From Corallium rubrum (lineage: Eukaryota > Cnidaria > Anthozoa > Scleralcyonacea > Coralliidae): a stretch of DNA of 64,000 bases. Of this stretch, positions 23,006-34,925 are shown piece by piece. The notes under the pieces are model-generated. The model worked only from the letters and a program-made list of their open reading frames with translations, did not search any database and was not told the origin of the DNA. A program made the position numbers and the translations under genes. The first letter of the stretch is position 1. Every line of letters begins with the position of its first letter. The stretch spans positions 1-64,000 of the forward strand of contig OZ036017.1 of the NCBI GenBank assembly GCA_964035015.1, written 5' to 3'.

Positions 23006-23486
23006 CATAGGCGTAGAGTTTTGTTTTTGTCCAGGGGGGCTGAAGTGCTGAACAGGGGCTTGTTAAGAACCCGTGGGGCGCGTTTACAAAAAGGGACTCT
23101 TCTAGGGAGGTCCGGAGGCATGCTCCCCCGGAAATTTTTAAAATTTAGAGTCTTGGAAGAGCCATTTCCTGCATTCTGAGGGTTGATTTTTAAGAACACT
23201 GAAGGTCATGAAATGTCATAAAAACTAGTTAAAATACAACAGATTTCAACAATTTTTCGATGTTGTGTTTACTGGGTTGACTTATCACTGCACATGGGTG
23301 CTTTTGGCTGACAGGAATGAGGCTGTAACAGTTACTTTAGCCTAACGAGTAACCTATGATTTGTCAATGGTGATTGATGAGTCAGTTGCTGCAAAAATTT
23401 CTGTGGGGGCTCAACCCCCATTAAGATTTCTCGGGGGCTAAAGCCCCTCAGCCCCCCCCCCCCCCCCCGCATACTCTACGCCTATG
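23006..23486. mobile_element. CATAGGCG-family TIR element with 8-bp TSD
   Basis: Perfect ends CATAGGCGTAGAG / CTCTACGCCTATG, flanked by AAGTAACC at 22998-23005 and 23487-23494. The interior contains GGAGGCATGCTCCCCCGG, GGTCATGAAATGTCATAAAA and a final C run, shared with the larger copy at 62084-63207. Confidence 0.9.
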
Positions 23487-23494
23487 AAGTAACC

Positions 23495-24850
23495 AATAAG
23501 TTGAGAAAGTCTGGTTGAGCATAGTTCAAGAACTATAAGTATTTAAACACGTCGGAAGTCTACTTTCCACGACAGTAAGTTTACTCCGTTAAATCCTGAT
23601 ACTCTGATATTATTATTATATAATTGATATTGAAAAAGCAAGACTTTGTCGAACCGCTAGGGGTCGAAGAACCGACTTTGCAACGCTATATTAAGGTTCG
23701 CCATAAGACGCCATTCCGAACATTCAACTTCACTATGCATTATCACAAAGTTCGTTATTCAAAAGTCAACTTTGTTTATTCAACATTTGACATTGAAATG
23801 ATATATTTAAATTCGCGGAATTCAACAATCAAATAATGTTAATAAGGTTCTATATATATATATAAAAATAATGGTTATGTGTTTGTTTCCCCCCCAGAAT
23901 ATCTGTAATTCAACGCCGATACAGTTTTGTGATGAATTGTGACGAATTAGGATTATGAAAACCGGGAATCGGGGACGATCCTCGATCATCGCAAGAACCA
24001 AAAAATTGTTTCTATTGATTGTTTTATAGAATTATAGTGAAAACAAACTACGTATATAGACACAAAAAGCTGGTCATCACATGTGTACCCTCTACTGTAC
24101 AACCCCTGCGGACCCCCCTCTGCGGACCCCCCTCTGCGGACACCCTTCTTAAGCGGACACTCAGCGAGGTCCTAAAGGTGTCCGCTTAATGAACAGGAGT
24201 TCGACTGTACAACATTGGAGTTCGCGATTCAAGATTGCAATATACATTAGATCGAGGTTTGCCATTGAAAAGTCAACTTTGCTTTTGTTTATTCAATATT
24301 TTATATTGAAGTAAGATATTCCAATTCGCTGTTCAACAATCAACTTTGCAATGGGATATCAAAGGTGAAGATTCATGACAATTCTAACACTGATGAAAAA
24401 CAACATCCAAGTTCGCGATTCAACAATTAACTTTGCTATATGCTTCGAAACTCAGTTGTTGATTCAACATTTGACATTGAACTGAGATATTCAAATTAGC
24501 GGTTCAACAATGAACTTTAAAATGCGATAATCGAAGAGGAATATTGAACATCGAACATTGACATACATCATCGAAGTTCGCGATATAACAGTCAACTTTC
24601 CAAATGTGGGATTGAAGTTCGTGATTCAACATTCAACAATACAAACGTCAAAATTCATTATTGGTTTGAATTCCGTCAAAAATCATTCCAATCGAGTGAC
24701 GTCGGCATCCTGTTACTATCTACGAAGAGATGCTGATGTTATTCGGCCAACTTTAGTGCATTGTCAACTGTGGACATTTTCCAAGGGGCGAAGGCATTTT
24801 TGACAATGCGCCATTTTAGATTTGACAAGATTTCAAAAAAGATCAATACC
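23495..24850. other. AT-rich intergenic block with degenerate TTCAACA repeats
   Basis: No gene supported. Between about 23690 and 24650 the text repeatedly uses GTTCGCGATTCAACA-, CAACTTTG- and ACATTGA-like words, suggesting an old decayed minisatellite. At 24110-24150 there are three copies of CTGCGGACCCCC. A (TA)n stretch lies near 23855. Confidence 0.45.
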
Positions 24851-25544
24851 TTAAGGTGGCTCCATACAGTTTCTTGAAAAATGGAAAATACAAGTTTGAG
24901 AGTTCAAAACACGTGCATAAACAATTTGTAAAAAGAATAAAACTAAATGTTATGCATAGTTAAACAGTCTGACAATCAAAAACTGTTACCAAATAAATAG
25001 CAACAGTTGTTGCTATGGCAACAATGACGTTTCAAAATGGCTGCCAATTACCCTTCAAATCAATTTAATTCGAAAAAAACTTTGGTGACCCCTGTGTGTT
25101 TTTTTTCATTAAAACTTTTCTTGAAGTATGAGTAATCACTAGGCCGATTTTTAAAAAATTCTGTAGAACCAAATTTTTTAAAAATTAACAAACATGATTT
25201 TTCCGAAACAAAATTTATTCGTTCTACAGAATTTTTTAAAAATCGGCCTATTGATTACTCACACTTCAAGAAAAGTTTTAATGAAAAAAATATATGAGGG
25301 TCACCAAAGTTGTTTTCGAATTAAATTAGTTTGAACTGAAGGGTAATTGGCAACCAGTTTGAAACGTCATTGTTGCCATAGCAACAACTGTTGCTATTTA
25401 TTTGGTAACAGTTTTTGATTGTCAGACGTTTTAACTATGCATAACATTTAGTTTTATTCTTTTTGCCAGATTGTTTGTGCACGTGTTTTGAACTCCCAAA
25501 CTTGTATTTTCCATTTTTCAAGAAACTGTATGGAGCCACCTTAA
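24851..25544. mobile_element. TTAA-flanked MITE (family 1), intact
   Basis: Ends TTAAGGTGGCTCCATACAG / CTGTATGGAGCCACCTTAA. The two halves are mirror images through AATAGCAACAGTTGTTGC and AACAAACATGATTTTTCCG-like blocks. Non-coding, 694 bp including both TTAA. Confidence 0.9.
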
Positions 25545-25924
25545 ACGGAAATTTTCCGTAGAAATTCTGGCAATGAGTTTAAACTATTGTCTATTTGAAT
25601 AAAATAAAATAAAACGTTGCTTTTCACCTTAAAGTTAATTTTTTTATATAAGTGATTGTCCGCAACGTCTTTATTCAACGCTGCTCGTGGAAGCCAGACT
25701 CTTTTCAGAACAGTTTCGTAACTGGCGAAGTTATACCCACTTTAAGTATGGCGTCTTAACTTAGAGCATAATAGCTAACTTTATCCAATTCTTATTCAGG
25801 CATTTTCTAATGCCAAGGAGTAGAGGACACACATGCAACAATAGTCAAAATGAGATAACATGCTTGACAATAATGCCTCCAGAAGGTTTCGTTTGTTTTT
25901 TCTTTACAAGCTGTCGTAGAAAAC

Positions 25925-25995
25925 TACTGACCTCCGGACGGGACTTGAACCCACAACCTTCCGAACGCAAGCAGGCCGGGACGCTGCCACATAAG
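25925..25995 (-). other. tRNA-like sequence (SINE head or tRNA pseudogene)
   Basis: On the minus strand GGTTCAAGTCC (25941-25951) matches the RNA polymerase III B box. A weaker A-box-like TGGCAGCGTCC lies about 40 bases upstream. I could not fold a complete cloverleaf, so it is probably a tRNA-derived remnant. Confidence 0.5.
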
Positions 25996-26000
25996 TTCTA

Positions 26001-26072
26001 GTGGCGCAATAGTTAGAGTGTTCGGCTAGCATTCGAAAGGTTGCAGGGGTCGATTCCTGTCTTGAGGTCGAA
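26001..26072 (+). other. tRNA-like sequence, head-to-head with the previous one
   Basis: TGGCGCAATAGTTAGAG (26002-26018) resembles an A box and GGGTCGATTCC (26047-26057) a B box, spaced as in a tRNA. The stems are imperfect, and the sequence runs directly into the foldback element at 26093. It is likely a tRNA-derived SINE head. Confidence 0.55.
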
Positions 26073-26092
26073 GTTTTCTGAGTTTAAAATGC

Positions 26093-26726
26093 TTATATCA
26101 CTTGCGGGGTTTTAACGTATTTGAATAGAGCAAAAAAAGTTAGTTAATAAGTTATTTTGCCGTTTTTGATTTACTTTAATAGTTTCCGAGATATAAGCCT
26201 TTAAACATGCCAATTTCGGATTTACGCCAAAAATTTCCATCGTTCATTTTAACACCTTGGGGGCCTGGGAGTCAGGAAGGCCTGTGTAGTTGCATTTTTT
26301 GTTGCCGGAAGGCCTGTGTAGTTGCATTTTTCGCAACTGGTCCCGGTTTGGTCTTAAAATGTATATATTCTACACTCGAATTTTCCTTCACCCATGCAAA
26401 ATCCTTAGAAAATCAATCCAAAATAACTATGTTTCGGCTTATTGATTCAGAAAAACACATATATTTGGTTGAAAAATCGAAATGTCGAGCTCACACCCGT
26501 TTTCCAGTACGCACGAGAGTTCCAACTAAGAAAACAGTCGACTTAGGTTCCTGAGTCCCAGGCCTCCAAGGTGTTAAAATGAACGACGGAAATTTTTGAG
26601 AATTGGCATGTTCAGAAGCCAATATGTCAGGAACTATTTGACTAAATCAAAAACGGCAAAATACCTTATTAACTGATTTGTTCCTGCTCTATTTAAATAC
26701 GTTAAACCCTCACAAGTGATATAAAC
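26093..26726. mobile_element. Long foldback element in the gene C 5' region
   Basis: Left TTATATCACTTGCGGGGTT and right ACCCTCACAAGTGATATAA start arms of about 170 bases. These continue through AAAAACGGCAAAATA and CGTTCATTTTAACACCTTGG with their complements. The centre holds a direct repeat of GAAGGCCTGTGTAGTTGCAT (about 26276-26335). The 115-codon frame across it has no gene character. Confidence 0.75.
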
Positions 26727-26824
26727 AATTTACGACAGCTTGTACAGCAAAAGAAAATCAAAATTTACCAACTTCAACCTGAAAACACTTTACTAACGCA
26801 GAATAATACTTCATTATCTCGTAG

Positions 26825-27533
26825 ACCGCAGCCCAAAGAAGACACCTGCAAGATAACTTTCACCAGCGACAAACACCAGACTCTCGAAGGTGACCTCATT
26901 CCGGGAGACGAAGTTCGTATTGTCTATGACCCGGCCAGAATACCCGGCTTTCAAGAGCTACCAGATAAACAAAAAGCTATAGTATTCGTAGAGGTGTCAT
27001 ACAATGTTAGCAATGAGACGGGAATATACTCGACAAAGCTGGATGGTCCGAATGGAAATACCACCATGATGAGCACAGTACTCAAAATTCCTTCAAAAGC
27101 CACGACTTTTGTCATTTGGTTCAAACAAGGAGACGAGGAGAGGGGATGTGATTACGGGGACCAGTACAAATTCCCCTTCAACCAGATTGTGTTCACTGGT
27201 ACATGGGATGCGTACGTAGAAGGGTGTCTTAATCCCAGGGGGAAATTCCGAGTGGTCTACGACTCAACGAGGTTGCCGTGGCGCGACAAAGCGTGCATTG
27301 GCTTTGCGAAAGCTTGGCATATTTTCGCACATGCTCAGTTCTCAGAAAACGGACCAGCGGTAGAACAGATGTTGAAAGGTCCGGAGCCCAATAATGCGAC
27401 CATGACAACAGTGTTTGATATTCCTTGTGATGCTGAAAAGGTCATCATGTGGTTTCACTTTGCTGGACAGACAAGTGGTACTCACTATGATAGTAATAAC
27501 AGCGCAAACTATCATTTTGCTTTGAATCAATAG
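26825..27533 (+). CDS. Gene C, last exon: two-domain DUF6209-like protein (partial gene)
   Basis: Function unknown. The exon starts after an acceptor (TATCTCGTAG) in phase 2, as in A, B and D, and ends at TAG 27531-27533. Domain 2 (IVFTGTWDAYVEGCL to YDSNNSANYHFALNQ) is well preserved and close to gene B. Domain 1 (ITFTSDKHQTLEGDL onward) has lost the Trp normally found after FT and the terminal YDSN motif (it reads CDYGDQYKF). It has two possible N-glycosylation sites (NVS, NTT). The signal-peptide and linker exons were not found between 16.9 and 26.8 kb, so the gene may be 5'-incomplete, may use a diverged start, or may be a pseudogene. The uninterrupted frame argues for recent constraint. 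Confidence 0.75.
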
Positions 27534-28554
27534 TTATGTATTACTGGCTTACTATACCTTTCTTTGATTAAGTAGGAAAGTAGGAAACTGATGTAGCTCT
27601 GCTTTGAATAAGAAATTAATCGGCCATTGTCCATGTATCACTTAGTAATCACAGAGTACGTAATTTTGAAATGACGGAACTGTCTCTAGTCTCATATTGT
27701 TACTGTAACTCTTCAAAAGTAATTTTTTTAGACCATATGCTTCAAAATTTGTTGTACAACAAACCACGTTAAAGTGCCTATGAAACGAAAATTAAGTTTG
27801 TCTTATTTGAAAGAACACTTAAAATGATAGAGTAACATCTTTTGCAGTTTTTAGTGTCCTTGTTTCGTGCTTGAGATATATGTAAATTGAACATTTTGAC
27901 GTCACATGTGCATAATAAGTTATCGAAAAAAGTTAGATATCTTTGCTATTATCAATTAGTATAAATTTACAAGTTTATAATGCAAATCCTCGAATTTCAT
28001 TGGCTATTGCAGGAGTTTATAATTGGTGTTGTTATATACCAAAGACTTTCGTTTGCCAAAGATGAAATCCTATTGGTCAAATCATGGTCACGTGTTGTTC
28101 AACAAACTCAATGTTTCTTTCTGCCGAGGGAAACATTGCACTGTTTCCCTCTGACGTCAACAATGAAGAAGGAAACAGTGCAATGTTTCCCTCTGACGTC
28201 AGCTTTAGTCATGCGTTGTTCACGTGAATACACAATGATTATTGCATCAGATTCAGAACTTTGGACTTTTCGGAACATTTTGAAAACAAGAGCGTGTTTG
28301 GTACGAAATAGTCCATTTTCCAAAAGAAAGAATATCTATACATATCTTAAAAGAAGGTCTGATGAGAACCTGGATAAATTTAAAGCTGTTCTTTGTACTT
28401 GTTGAGTCTGGTGTATTTGTTTAGTTGAATTGAAATACGAAGACAAAGTCAAAGTGTTTTGGTAAGTCTTTTTGCCTTTTACAAGTTTCGAGTCAGTTTG
28501 GTGTTTTGTATTTTAAAAGTCTTTGGTATATAACAAAACGCTTGTTGACTTTTG

Positions 28555-28680
28555 CCTCGGGAAACATCGAGTTTTACGGTCCCTCAGGCTTCAATGTCAC
28601 CCTCGGGCTAAAGCCCTCGGGTGACATTGAAGCCTTCGGGTCCGTAAAACTCGATGTTTCCCTCGGTGCCAGTCAACAAG
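28555..28680. repeat. Near-perfect hairpin-forming palindrome
   Basis: GGGAAACATCGAGTTTTACG ... GGCTTCAATGTCACCC is followed by GGGTGACATTGAAGCC and CGTAAAACTCGATGTTTCCC with a tiny loop (GGGCTAAAGCCC). Related arms occur at 48540-48690. Confidence 0.75.
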
Positions 28681-29304
28681 TGTATAATATAAACCTCTTG
28701 GATAAACCAATGAAAGTCATTCTTTTAAAAAAATTGACCAATCACAAAATGCGTAGTATAACACGAACAATGATCATTAGAGCCAGCGGTTGTTCTGTTA
28801 AGCAACAATGGCGTCGAAATTATAACGGAGTATGCAAATGAAAGAAGAATTAATTGAACATTTAGGGGAAGCAATACGTTCTACAGATAACAAAAACGGC
28901 TACAAAATGTTTAGAATGGAAATTATTAATGGTAAGAGCGTTAAATTGTTTATCTGTGTTCGTTTAAAACGAAATAACTGCAAACAAAACACATTTCAAA
29001 ATTACGCTTGCTGTTGACAAGATTTCGTGATGTAAACTATATACTAAATTGAATGTTTCTTTCAACTTTTTGTCACTTTTACAAATCAAATGAGTGGATA
29101 TATATTGTTTCAACATTGTACATGAAAATTCATGCTAAATTATGCAAGAAAACTTTACTTTTCCATCAGTTACTGTACGGGCAAGGAGATGTCCGAAATG
29201 ACGGTTGAACGTTTGTTGTTGGCAGTTAAAAAAATGTATTAAACGAGCCTCAAAGAATATGTTATGGTCGAGAATTTATTTAACTTTTGCTGGTAAATTT
29301 ATAC

Positions 29305-29412
29305 TAAAACAATTAGACAACTCGCCCTCGTTTTCTATGAGCGGTAGTCAACTCGGCTTCGCCTCGTTGACTATTCGCTCATAGAAAACTCGGGCTCGTT
29401 GTCTAATTGTTA
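29305..29412. repeat. Palindrome, ACAATTAGACAAC type
   Basis: AACAATTAGACAACTCG ... TTTTCTATGAGCG and the reverse complement form a ~50-bp stem around TCAACTCGGCTTCGCCTCGTTGA. Confidence 0.7.
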
Positions 29413-29665
29413 AATATAATCACTTCAAAATCTGCATGTTTAGTGTTGTGGGCGAAACACACCAACATGCTTCGTTCGAATTAATATGATTTGATAATAG
29501 AAAAGATATCTAACCTTCTCCGATAGCTCATGATGCACCTACGACGTCAAAATGTTTAATTTGCATATCAAACAAACTAAAATATCTCAAGAACGAAGCG
29601 AGGAAACGGAAAACTGCAAACGATGTTACTCTATCATTTTAAGTGTTCTCTCAAATAAGACTGAC

Positions 29666-30356
29666 TTAAGGTGACTCCATATAGTTTCTTGAAAAATGGA
29701 AAATACAAGTTTGAGAGTCCAAAACACGTGATTAAACAATTCGGAAAAAGAATAAAACTAAATATTATGCATAGTTAAACAGTCTGACAATCAAAAACTG
29801 TTACCAAATAAATAGCAACAGTTGTTGCTATGGCAACAATGACATTTCAAAATGGCTGCCAATTACCCTTCAAACTAATTTAATTCGAGAAAAACTTTGG
29901 TGACCCCCAATATTTTTTTCAATAAAACTTTCCTGGAAGTATGAGTAATCAATATGCCGATTTTAAAAAAATTCTGTAGAACGAAATTTTTTAAAAATTA
30001 ACAAACATAATTTTTCCGGAAAAAAAACTATTCCTTCTACACAATTTTTTTAAATCGGCCTATTGATTACTCATACTTCAAGAAAACTTTTAATGAAAAA
30101 AAAATTGGGGGTCACCAAAGGTTTTTTCGAATTAAATTAGTTTGAAGGGTAATTGGCAGCCATTTTGAAACGTCATACGTCGTTGTTGCCATAGTAACAA
30201 CTGTTGCTATTTATTTGGTAACAGTTTTTGATTGTCAGACTGTTTAATTATGCATAACATTTAGTTTTATTCTTTTTTGGAATTGTTTATGCACGTGTTT
30301 GGGACTCTCAAACTTGTATTTTCCATTTTTCTAGAAACTGTATGGAGCCACCTTAA
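29666..30356. mobile_element. TTAA-flanked MITE (family 1) nested in family 2
   Basis: Ends TTAAGGTGACTCCATATAG / CTGTATGGAGCCACCTTAA. It interrupts the family-2 right end inside ACTTAATTTTCG. The uninterrupted version of that site is seen at about 43610-43625 (ACAAACTTAATTTTCATTT). This shows TTAA as the duplicated target. Confidence 0.9.
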
Positions 30357-30379
30357 TTTTCGTTTCATAGGCACTTTAA

Positions 30380-30894
30380 GTACTATTTAAAACATGCGCG
30401 CGATAGCCGAGTGTTTTAGATCTGATAAAACACGTACTGCATGCATGCGAATGTTTTAAATGGATTCAAAAACTATCCATATAATAAGCTCATATAGAAA
30501 TCAATTTTGAAAATTGAAGTTGTCTGAGCCGCAAAATCGAAGAAAAAGTTCATCGAAAATAGCGAGCGTGTCTCTATCACATATAGAGACACGTCACGGT
30601 CATGATTTTCCTTTGTGTTTTCCTCATGAATTATTAATGAGTTTTTGAAATATTATACAACAAACTTTGAAGCCTGTGGTCTAAAAAATTAATTTTGAAG
30701 AATTACAGTAACACAGAAAGTAATAAATAATTATATACAATACATCAAATTTGTAATGAAATCTGCATGCGCAAAAAATATGTGATAAAAACAAAGTCGC
30801 CCTCCAATAATAATGCTTTACGTCGAGCAAGAATTAAAGTTATACTCTGAAACCATAAAGGTCTGCTCATGGTAAGAAATAAAGTCATAATAGA
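30380..30894. other. Intergenic spacer
   Basis: No gene supported. 30560-30660 resembles 690-790 (GATTTTCCTTTGTG and TCATGAATTA words) and contains a small palindrome TCTCTATCACATATAGAGA. Confidence 0.35.
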
Positions 30895-32220
30895 ATTTTG
30901 CTTCAGGTAAGAAATAAGTCGCTCTCCAACTACATGCATGTGTATATACAAGTACGAAATAAAGTCGCTCTCCGACTGTAAAGGTTTGCTTCAAACTTGT
31001 CACGACCCCACAAGCAAGGCACAAAATACTTAAATAAGCGGTATCGCATCGCAATTTGCGATGCAAAAAAACAGAAGTGCGATACATATTTAGGCAGAGA
31101 GGGCAAATTGCGAAACAATCAGAATCCAGATAAGAGACAACAGACAAGTGAACTGGAATCAATGAAAGGAGTCCGGGTACGAGTATGGATGGTCAGCCAA
31201 GGTCAGCCACGAGGCAACGCGATTTTTTAGATTATTTAAATAAAGATTACAACTTATAACTACAAGTGTTGAAGTGTGTAATTATTATCATACTATAATA
31301 ATATAATATAACAATGTAACATGTCTAAGTTTACTAGTTTAGCCATAAGCCATGTAATTTATAAATTACTGTAGTCTGAATGACCTTTTTTGTGTACCAG
31401 TCTATCGTGACTACCACTACCATTTTTGCCTCCCAATTTTGGTCTCTGATTAGCAAATTGCTACACATTTGGAAAAATCTATCTTGTGCCTTACCCACAA
31501 GCTTGTAGCTTAAACATCTATCGTGTCAAATTAAAGGCCATCTAGTCTACCCTAATCTTCAAGCATTCAAGTAAGAAATAAAGTGGATTTCCAACTATAC
31601 AAGTACGCGAAATCAGTCATACATTTGCTTCAAGCAAGAAATACGGTTGCATGCTCTCAAACAATAAAGCTTTGCTTCAGTTAAGAAATATATAAAATCT
31701 CTCTCCAATTATGCATTTGCTTTAAGCAAACTGAAATAATGTTACTCTCGAACATTAAAGGTTTACTTCAATTAAGAAATTCAGTCTCTCTCCAATTATA
31801 TACATTTGCTTCAAGTATGATATAAAGTCATAACAAAAATTTGCTTCAAGTAAGAAATAAGTCGCTCTCCAACTATACAAGGTTTGCTTCAAGCCTTCAA
31901 AGTAAGAAATAAAGTCTGTGGCTTTCCAGCTATATACATAGTATGAAATAAGTCTTTCTCTCCAATGATACATTTTCTTCAAGCAAGAAATAAGGTTGGT
32001 CTGGAACCATAAAGATTTTCTATAAATAAGAATGAAATCTTTCTCCAATTATACATTTGCTTTAATTAAGAAATAAAGTCGTTCTCCAATCATGCTTCAA
32101 ATAAGAAATAAAGTCGTTCTCTATTCTCCAACTACCGCTTTACTTTAATTCAAAAAAAAATCGGTAGCTCTCCTGTTATAATATTCGCTTGCTTTTGATA
32201 AAAAATGAAGTTACTCTCTA
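30895..32220. repeat. Degenerate repeats of AAGTAAGAAATAAAGTCGCTC type
   Basis: Words such as GCTTCAAGTAAGAAATAAGTC, TCGCTCTCCAACTATA and TTTGCTTCAA recur irregularly, at least a dozen times between 30895 and 32110. There is a less repetitive part at about 31000-31550. This looks like a decayed minisatellite of roughly 50-60-bp units. No gene. Confidence 0.65.
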
Positions 32221-33119
32221 ACCACCTTAGATTTAATAATTATAATATAGAGAAACTGTTTTTATTAGGAGTATTTGTTGTCAATTGAATGTGAAACACA
32301 GCATTGATAAGTACATCCTTTGTCAAAGGTATCCATTAAATACAGATGTCTATCTAATACCAGCATCCAGTTAATAGAAGTGCATGTCCATGTATAATGG
32401 AGGTGTCCCTTCTACCATCTATCTATTGGTCGACCGTAGTCGGAGGAGTCAGAAGGCTCCTCTTTCATTGGCTACTATCCTAAGACAAGGGTGAGCGCCA
32501 CTCCTATATCCCAGATGGTGTTGATTTTACGGAAGGGGGAGGGGGGACCGGAGAACCCGGCGGGAAACCCTCGGAGCACAGGACAGACCAACTAAACTCT
32601 ACTCACATGGTCCAAGCTCGAGAACGGAGTTATTCCCAGGCAGCGCCCTAACAGCACACGCCACCCGTGCTCCCCTTAATGGAGGTAGTAAACATTAAAC
32701 TTGAATTGGAATTCAATTTCGGACTTTGAAACTGTCCGCTTAATATACATAAGAAGTCTACTTAATGCATATTTTAAAGTGGAATGTAGATATACGGTCT
32801 GTTTGTATATCCACCCCCCGAATACAACAAAGCTTTTTATATATACCCAATGAATTCGCAATCTATTGTAATCTTGTTGTTTGTTTTGCCAATGGCGCAT
32901 TCATTTGGGTAAGGGAACTGCATGAGAGGGGCGAGGGCAAAGGGGGTATGTCCCATGCCCTCTTCATAAATGAACTGAAACTTCTCCTACACTTGAATCA
33001 ATGCATGGCAATACTAAAGTAGCTGCGTAAGTGGCACTAGAAAATAGAATCACGCACAGTGTTTTACCGCACGTTTTGATTGCTGAACTTTGATTAGTAT
33101 TTTCCTAACATCCTCAATG
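32221..33119. other. Intergenic, with an inverted dispersed repeat copy
   Basis: 32520-32680 is the minus-strand version of the GAGTAGAGTTTAGTTGG(T)-containing dispersed repeat (compare 46650-46740), with a G-rich GGGAGGGGGGACC part. I could not recognise a gene elsewhere in this stretch. Confidence 0.45.
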
Positions 33120-34910
33120 CAATGATTGACAACTGTTTCAATGGCGAAGTATATTAGCCATCCAACAATAGGTGAGTTTCATGGTGTTGAGCACGCATCG
33201 TTTTGCAAAGGAATTGGCGGGCTCTTGGCGGGTTTCCTACAAAGTAAGCAATGGCAAACAGACTTGCTTGTGAGCCAACAACAGCAGAATAACAGTGTTA
33301 AACATCCAGAAACTGTATATATACTTTGTTTATCTTCAAAAGTATGTTTACTTTGAGTGGAGCTTGCCAGTTTCTTTGAAAAATGATGCGCGCGCAACAC
33401 CCTGAAACTCGCCAATTAGTCTCACCAAAGATGACTATTATTACAAAGCCTTCTCCTATCTCCCGCGTGCAGTAGTTATTACAAACAGCATAAAGGGTAT
33501 ACGGTTTGATAACTGAACTGTTTCAATGGCAATGCTAAAGTACTCAGCTATTCGATAGTTATTCTTACCAAAGGTGACTCTTTATCATTACAGAGCTTTT
33601 TCGTACCAGCTGTGTGTTGACAATAAGTACAAATAGCACAAATGGTGCAGATTTGACAGCCATTCAACAATTCGTCTCACTAACGATATGACTTCATTAT
33701 CATTAAAGAATATTTTTCCATATCTCCTGGGTGGTTGGAAATAAATACAAATAACATAAAAGGTACGATTTTGACAACTGAACAAGTGTTTCAATATCAA
33801 AGTAATTAGCCATTCAAAAACTATCAGGCTTACTAAAGATAACTCTATTATCATTATAATTAATGCTTTCTCATATCTCCTATATGCTGGAAAAAAGTAC
33901 AGATAGCAAAAAAGGTGCATTTTGACAACTGAACAAGTGTCTCAATGTCAGAGTAATTAGCCATAATTCGAAAACAGTCTCGCTAAAGATGACTATTTTA
34001 CAAAGCTTTTTCATATCTCACGTGTGCTGGAAATAAGTACAAACAGCATGATGGGAACAGTTTTGACAACTGAACAAGTGTTTCAGTGTCAAAGTAATTA
34101 GTCATTCAACAATTGGTCTCCCAAAGATGACTCTATTATTATCATTACAGAATACTTCTCCATATCTCCTGTGTGTATGAAATAAATACAAACAGCATAA
34201 TGGGAACAGTTTTGACAACTGAAGAAGTCAAGTGTTTCAGTAATTAGCCATTCAACAATTGGCCTCCCAAAGGTGACTCTATTATCATTATAGAATACTT
34301 TAATACATCTCCTTTACGTGTGTTGGAAATAAATACAAACACATAAAAAGTACGATTTTGACAATTGAACAAGTGTCTCAGTGTCAAAGTAATTAGCCAT
34401 TCGACAATTAGTCTCACCAAAGATGACTCTATTATCATTACAGAATAGTTTTCCACATCTTCTTTATGCAGTGTGTTGGAATGAATACAAATAACATAAA
34501 AGGTACGATTTTGACAACTGAACAAGTGTTTCAATGTCAGAGTATAATTAGCCATTCGACAATTAGTCTCACCAAAGATGACTCTATTATCATTTTAGAA
34601 TACTTTTCCATATCTCCTGTGTGTTGGAAATAAATACAGACAGCATAAAAGATACGGTTTGACAACTCAACAAGAGTCTCGATGTCAAAGTAATTATAAC
34701 CATTCAAAAGCTTACTATTAGTCTCGCTAAAGATGACTCTATTATCATTACAAAGCTTTTTCGTATCTCTCACGCCATGCGAGACAATAAAGACAAATAT
34801 CACGAGGGGTATACGGTTTTGACAACTGGACAAGTGTTTCAATGTTAAAATAATTAGCCATTCGACACGCTAAAGATGATTCCATTAACATAACAAAGCT
34901 TTTACATATC
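33120..34910. repeat. ~148-bp tandem satellite upstream of gene D
   Basis: Roughly ten to eleven units. Each contains TTTTGACAACTGAACAAGTGT, TCAAAGTAATTAGCCATTC, GTCTCACCAAAGATGACTC and TTGGAAATAAATACAAACA-type words. TGACAACTGAACAAGTGT recurs near 33772, 33922, 34064, 34362, 34512 and onward at about 144-155-bp spacing. Units are imperfect. One is split by the foldback at 33170-33417. The array ends about 25 bp before the gene D TATA-like box. Confidence 0.9.
33170..33417. mobile_element. Foldback element inside the satellite
   Basis: GGTGAGTTTCATGGTGTTG at the left and CAACACCCTGAAACTCGCC at the right are inverted. The same family is at 14103-14336. Flanking satellite sequence (ACAATA on the left, AATTAGTCTCACC on the right) against uninterrupted units (GACAATTAGTCTCACC) marks the insertion point to within a few bases. 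Confidence 0.75.
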
Positions 34911-34925
34911 CCCTGTAAAACTATG

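Larger units (their letters stand above)
27769..30379. mobile_element. TTAA-flanked family-2 element swollen by nested insertions
   Basis: Ends TTAAAGTGCCTATGAAACG / CGTTTCATAGGCACTTTAA. Family-2 sequence is seen at 27769-27955 and 29480-29665. The material between is inserted: inverted pieces around TTATATACCAAAGACTTT (28030 and 28510), GGGAAACATTGCACTGTTTC palindromes, and foldbacks at 28555-28680 and 29305-29412. A family-1 MITE occupies 29666-30356 at the right edge. Confidence 0.75.

Noticed and set aside
25810-26060. Functional tRNA genes
   Set aside because: B boxes are present but full cloverleaf stems could not be formed, so they are listed only as tRNA-like.
26207-26554. 115-codon frame
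   Set aside because: Falls inside a long foldback element. The frame crosses the palindrome centre and has no protein-like features.
27980-28841. Two frames of 141 and 111 codons
   Set aside because: They run through palindromes nested in a TTAA element and look like chance open frames.
33588-34842. Several ~100-codon minus-strand frames with similar sequences
   Set aside because: Produced by the ~148-bp satellite units. Similarity reflects tandem repetition, not a gene family.
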